Shown here piece after piece: positions 59,100-64,000 of a stretch of 64,000 nt of DNA. The notes under the pieces are model-generated. The model saw only the letters and a program-made list of their open reading frames with translations. It was not told the DNA's origin and did no database searches. The DNA is from Neoconidiobolus thromboides FSU 785 (taxonomy: Eukaryota; Entomophthoromycota; Entomophthoromycetes; Entomophthorales; Neoconidiobolaceae). Location: contig MU626275.1 in assembly GCA_025603075.1 (NCBI GenBank), positions 1 to 64,000 on the forward strand, given 5' to 3'. The first letter of the stretch is position 1; each line of letters begins with the position of its first letter. The translations under genes were made by a program, and so were the position numbers.

Positions 59100-59383
59100 A
59101 ATATTTTACTTTACCGTTTACAAAGTATTTATAATAGTATCAATTAAAGCTTTTTGGGATTCCTACATGAAATTCGTAATTTGATATTTAGAGTAACATT
59201 TTTTAATAGTCTAAGTAATATAAATACATTTTATTTTATAATTTTTTAGCGTTTTTTACTTATTGTTATTTAAAACCGTATTAAAATGCTCACGTAATAA
59301 TATGATATATTGATTAGTTGAAGAGTTAGGTTAAAAAGTTAACTGAAGTTCCCAAACTTACTCAAATATTAAGAATCAAAACT

Positions 59384-59483
59384 TCGAAGTGTTTTTTTGA
59401 CTTTATTACTTTTTCCATTTTTTAAGCGCTATTTAAGTGGAAAATTTGTTAGTAAAATTCTTAAACATAATACATCCGCATAT
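59384..59483 (-). repeat. MITE-A copy 22
   Basis: TTCGAAGTGTT...CATCCGCATAT, reverse orientation with an altered left end. Confidence 0.8.
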
Positions 59484-60894
59484 ATTAGATGGTTGGATTA
59501 AACGGAGAGGGGACCAATGTAAAGCAAAGTACTTTGAATTGAAGCCAAGGTAAGCAATTTAATTTGACTACACTAGTTTTGAAAGTTGTTTATTTAGTAA
59601 ATGAAATTTGGATTTTAATTGTTTCAGGTTTAGCAATAACAGCGGTAATAAAGTAAACTTGGGATACTTGCTTAATTTTTCCGTATATGGGTAAGCACTA
59701 ATATACAAACTTATTTTTACTTTGCTTATTGTTCTTGATTATAAATTTAGAATATTAGTAATGTCATATCGTTTTTTGTCCAATATATGAGGACTCCATC
59801 TTAATTCCAGATTCAAACTTACCATTATTATCTATTGAACAAGTAATGTATAAATATTAACTCATTTTGACATGTTCAATTTATATCATAATACATCAAA
59901 TAAGTTAATAAATATACCTATTATATCAACAGTTATTTTAAAATAAAAATACGTCTAGTTTTAAATTATTCATAATTACTTTTGATCAAAGTACATAAGG
60001 CTAATATTACACGTATGGTGTCCAACTATACTAATTAATTTTGGTAACGTAAATTTCCTTTTTTAAAATCAAAGTTATAACTTTAAGCCAATGATATTTG
60101 GCCTCAAATTAAATTTAAATTGAGTAAGCTTAACTTATTTTCAAAATACTCATATTTAGCACTTTTCTCTAATTCCTTTAATTAGCTAATTTAAAAGTTG
60201 TTCCCTCTTTTAACAGCGATTAATTATTGTTCTTTGCTTTCGATTTACTACGTTTATCTTTTTAAATAGAATGAAACCTTGATTTTTTTATAAGATTGGA
60301 TCAATACTACTACAATATGAATCAAGTTAATGAAGATATTATCATATCACATATATAAAACCATGCATTAAATGTAGGCAGATTACGAATTTAAAAGTCA
60401 ATATTATTAACGAGTTATTATTCTTTCTTAAAATATAAAAATATAAGATTTGTTTTTTTCAAAGGTAATCAATCTGGTTATAAGGTCATTTGTTCATTAA
60501 TTACAGTTCTACATTATTTAATAGAATAGGCAACAATGCAAGAATCCACTATTTTTCAAAGTTGACTTGGATTGGTTTATTTTTTTATAGTATGGGTGAT
60601 AACTAATATATTGAGATAGCAGTTAATTTAAATATAATTTTACTTAAAACAATATAATAGTAAAATATAGTAGTAAAACAAATATAGGATGTTAAAGAAT
60701 TTGATTTTCTTAATAATAAACTAACACTCCCTTTAATCCTGTTTTAAACCACAAATTATAAAGTTAAGTTTACTTGCTTAAATCTTGGATTAAAAATATG
60801 ATAATTTTATTACTGAACTTAGGATGAAAATGATCTAAATACTTAAGTGGGATTTATGACTTAAAAATTAAGAATCAAATTTTGAATCAAAAAG
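59484..60894. other. gene-less stretch
   Basis: No gene or repeat recognised; the end is promoter DNA of PRXL2-like gene D. Confidence 0.5.
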
Positions 60895-60902
60895 TATATA
60901 AA
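60895..60902 (+). promoter_or_regulatory. TATA box of PRXL2-like gene D
   Basis: TATATAAA, 64-71 nt before the chosen ATG at 60966. An in-frame ATG at 60882 lies upstream of this box and is therefore unlikely to be used. Confidence 0.5.
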
Positions 60903-60965
60903 CAACTAAAGAACTTAAATATAAATGCTTATTTTACCTTTTATTCAAATAGCGGTCAATTTATA

Positions 60966-61736
60966 ATGTACTACTTTGGATGCTTTCATAGAAGCTCAGA
61001 TGAAACTTTTGACAAACCTATACAAGAAAAAAGGTTATCCTCCGAGTCCTTGGAAGAATTGATAAGAAAATATCGAGAAAAGAATAAGATAGATGCAAGT
61101 ATATTTGAGGGTATAAAAGTAAGGACAGTTGATGGTAATGAGGTGTTATTAAGTGACATATGGAAAAAGAGACCTGTGATTTTGAAAGTATTAGCTAGAT
61201 TAGGTTGTACGCTTTGTATGCATGAAGCTAAATTAATGTCTGATTTACAACCATTTTTTGAAAGACAAGGTATTGGATTAGCTGCTGTTGTATTTGAAGA
61301 TGTAGATTTGAAATCATTTTTATCTTGTGGTTATTGGAGATGGGATATTTATATTGATCCAGAGAGGAATGTGTATAAAGCTGCTGGACTAACGAAGGTT
61401 ACAAGAATGTATCATATGTCATGTATGGTAAATAAATATATTATGAAATTGATGTTGAATTTGAATTTGAATGGTATGGTAATCAACTTCAAAGGAGATC
61501 TTCGTCAACTTGGTGGAACATTCGTTATTAATACAAATGGAGAAATAGTTTATGACTTTCGACCTAAAAAATTTGCAATGTATCCAAGTATGAAAGAAAT
61601 CTATGCTTCAGTTGGCGGTGATCCAGAAGATATTGATGAAGAACTTCCTGAAGAATATGTTTTTACTCAAGATAAATTAATTGAAGATACAATTAAAAGT
61701 AGATCTTCTTCCCTCTTCACATCCTCTACGCTATAA
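60966..61736 (+). CDS. PRXL2-like (AhpC/TSA-2) redox protein D
   Basis: The frame is open from 60882, but the start at 60966 (MYYFGCFHRSS) is preferred: it matches the N-terminal length of the paralogs and lies downstream of the TATA box. It gives 256 residues. The core is the same as in gene C: EGIKVRTVDGNEVLLSDIW, RLGCTLC with C81/C84, FEDVDLKSF, GYWRWDIYIDPERNVYKAAG and LRQLGGTFVINTNGEIVYDF. Codons from 61177 to 61702 are almost identical in DNA to gene C 4.2 kb away in inverted orientation, but the N-terminal ~70 codons and the last 10 differ. Predicted intracellular thiol oxidoreductase. Confidence 0.87.
   Translation: MYYFGCFHRSSDETFDKPIQEKRLSSESLEELIRKYREKNKIDASIFEGIKVRTVDGNEVLLSDIWKKRPVILKVLARLGCTLCMHEAKLMSDLQPFFERQGIGLAAVVFEDVDLKSFLSCGYWRWDIYIDPERNVYKAAGLTKVTRMYHMSCMVNKYIMKLMLNLNLNGMVINFKGDLRQLGGTFVINTNGEIVYDFRPKKFAMYPSMKEIYASVGGDPEDIDEELPEEYVFTQDKLIEDTIKSRSSSLFTSSTL
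61177..61702. repeat. 526-bp block nearly identical (inverted) to 56204-56729
   Basis: Inverted partner of the block in gene C; see that entry. Confidence 0.9.
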
Positions 61737-64000
61737 TATTATTCTATTTAATTTATTAAACACTTCAATTTATTGAATATTTTGATTAGTTATTCCGGCT
61801 CCGTTTATGTTTTTGTCCATTGATTGAACCATAATAAAATTCTATTCTAATTAATTTGCGATTATTACTTTGTGAATGAATATATCTAATTAACTTTTAT
61901 AGCTTAATTTGAATAATTTTGTTCTAATTTTTTAAATTATGCTTATGGATAAAAAGCGAGATAATTCAACTATGAATTTTCCTCTCTAAATCAATCACCT
62001 GAATATATTTTATTTAAATTAGTAATAAGAACTTCATTATTGAGGGTCTGAATAAAATCCTATAATAGAAACTATTTTTTCATCTTTTAAAAAGTTAGTA
62101 TTTCTAACTCTCATCTTTTATTAGTTGATATTTTTTGTTAACTTTATAGCTACGCCTCTTTACGTATAACTTTTGAAATGAATATAATGAAATAATTATG
62201 AACAAAATAAATCTTATTACTGAAGCATGTTAAATTGTGAACAAATTAATTGATTTTTTTCAAACCCATAGAATATTAAAGAAGATTCATTATACCGCTA
62301 TCCTATAGTGCGGAACTACAAGTATAAGAATCATAGAATCTTTTAGGAAAGTATCCTCTATTCAGTAAAAATTCAATAGGAAATTTAATTAATTTTGACT
62401 AAATTTATTATATAATAGTACATTATTTTAAGTATACTTAGAGTAAAACTTCAAATAAATTTATTTGGCTTTTATATTTGATAAATAAACCTTTTTAACT
62501 TGGTTTTGAATAAGAAATAATATTTGAAATTCATTTAAAATCGCTGTCAAGAATGGGCAAATCCTTATTCTTTATATAAATCCTACTCTCTTATTAAATT
62601 GTAGTATCTTACTACATCACTTCATTTTATAATATCAATATCTTAAAAAAATACATTGATTCTTTTCAAAAATTAACGGATTTTTGAGATAAGAGATCAT
62701 TTATAAGAACAATATTACTTTATTTTAGTTATTGATAATAGAAAGATAATGAAACACAAGCTAAATTAGGAGAGAGTATTAAAGGAACACGAAGGATTTT
62801 ATTATTCCAGGTTTTACAAATAGTCACGCCTTATTATTTAAAACAAAATTTTAATAAGGGTAAAGTGAAATAACATTTAAAAACTCTGAGTATCTAGGAA
62901 GAATCAAAATCATTAATAAAATAGCCTTGTTTTACAAAGAAATATGATTTAGTAATTATAATATTTTATATTAGGATCGCTTCCACAAAGTATATAATAT
63001 GGCAATAGCTTTCTATTCAAATCATTATATATGAGAGAAAGTCATTTTATAGTAAATTTTTATATAAATTAGTTTATTAAAACGGATAAAAATTATACAT
63101 TTGTTTCTGATATTAAGATTCTAAATCAGACAGTTTAATTTAGCAGAGATATTGTATAAGAATAAAAAATTATTATAAATACTGTTCAATTTCAAAGTAT
63201 TTGCTTGTTAAATGGAATTTAAGAGCTCCTAAATTTAGAGCCAAATAAGACTTTCTTTGACTATTTGTATGTAATCCATAGCTCTTAATTTTTTTTATAT
63301 TATTAGCTTTAGGTTTTATTTCAAAATCATCTTTGCTTATTGTCATTCTTTGTTAAATATTATTTATCTTCGTATATTATAATATTTTGATTTTATTTAA
63401 TTAAACTGTATTTCCTTAGCCAGTATTATTTTAAAATATATTTTTTTAATTTTGTACCATAATTCACTGATTTATAACCATTTTTGATGTTAATAATTAG
63501 ATTTTACTATAGTCATGTTAAAATATCTCAGCTAACAAAATCGATTTTTTAAAACAAATGATAATTAACATGAATCTTTGTTTTTTTGAGTTTAATACTT
63601 TGTGATATTTAAATGTCCCTTTTTTTTGGCTGAATCTTGGTTTTTTACTTAAGCCATATGTATATGTATATTAGAATCTTTAACGTTTTAGTATTGCGAT
63701 ACCTTTTGATTTATTATAATTTTCTTAAATCAGTGTCAGAAACATTGTGTTTTATTGTATAGAAAAGGAAAAATCCGGCTTAACCTGGAGAGAAGTCAAA
63801 AATAGAAAGGTCTTTCAACCTGAGGTTTAAAGCTATGTTAAAGGGTAATGAGAAGCAATTGGTTATAGATGAAGTTAAAGCCTGAGGTTTAGGAGATTTT
63901 TTGGGTTGGAGTTTAAACAGAAGGAAGGTCACTTCCTTTTTAGAAGACTCATACCAAGTGAAAGTAAGTAAGAAAGGTAGAAGGAGAGGAGAACTGGAAA
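61737..64000. other. gene-less stretch to window end
   Basis: No gene, tRNA or known repeat seen. The last ~230 bases (63770-64000) are purine-rich and less AT-rich, with CCTGAGGTTTA occurring twice about 60 bp apart; they may be the edge of a feature outside the window. Confidence 0.5.

Overview
Organism. The window looks like nuclear DNA of an early-diverging (non-Dikarya) fungus. It is very AT-rich. Genes are split by many introns, mostly 43-70 nt, with GT...AG borders. The gene set includes a fungal lytic-monooxygenase-like protein, a GH25 lysozyme, a 14-TM-type MFS transporter and glucosamine-6-phosphate synthase, plus a tetrahydrobiopterin-type phenylalanine hydroxylase, which Dikarya usually lack. 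Two decayed seven-helix receptors and an expanded peroxiredoxin-like family suggest an entomophthoralean fungus of the Conidiobolus type. That placement is an inference from gene content, not a database result.

Layout. 0-9.6 kb: a cut-off peroxiredoxin-like gene, then three spliced genes on the + strand (phenylalanine hydroxylase, an LRR protein with a myristoylation motif, a BAH-domain-like protein). 9.9-23.6 kb: gene-poor, with tRNA-Asp, tRNA-Ser and an intron-containing tRNA-Tyr, a monooxygenase-like secreted protein, two very small secreted proteins, a dead receptor, repeats and a (TTTTA)n array. 23.6-34.6 kb: the housekeeping core, with RCD1/CNOT9, a 60-residue membrane protein, oligoribonuclease, proteasome RPN1 and GFA1. 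35-64 kb: sparse accessory DNA with four more peroxiredoxin-like genes, an MFS transporter, a protein kinase, a GH25 lysozyme, a second dead receptor and clusters of short inverted-repeat elements.

Mobile and repeated DNA. The dominant repeat is a ~105-bp palindromic MITE-like element with ATATGGGGATGT-type ends. I count 22 full or partial copies, 11 in each orientation. A second family is a ~465-bp solo-LTR-like repeat with two long copies and four fragments. Minor items are a 159-bp inverted-repeat element, a possible Tc1/mariner relic, a ~257-bp tandem repeat and several foldback structures.

Most unusual. (1) Five PRXL2/AhpC-TSA-2-like genes have a conserved CxxC redox core and variable ends. 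One pair shares an identical 247-bp core and another shares a 526-bp block with one visible difference in inverted orientation; in both pairs the 5' ends are diverged, which suggests ongoing gene conversion. (2) Two small secreted proteins of 54 and 56 residues look paralogous. (3) The phenylalanine hydroxylase appears broken frame by frame but is intact once eight short introns are removed. (4) The MITE swarm is often arranged as close, oppositely oriented pairs.
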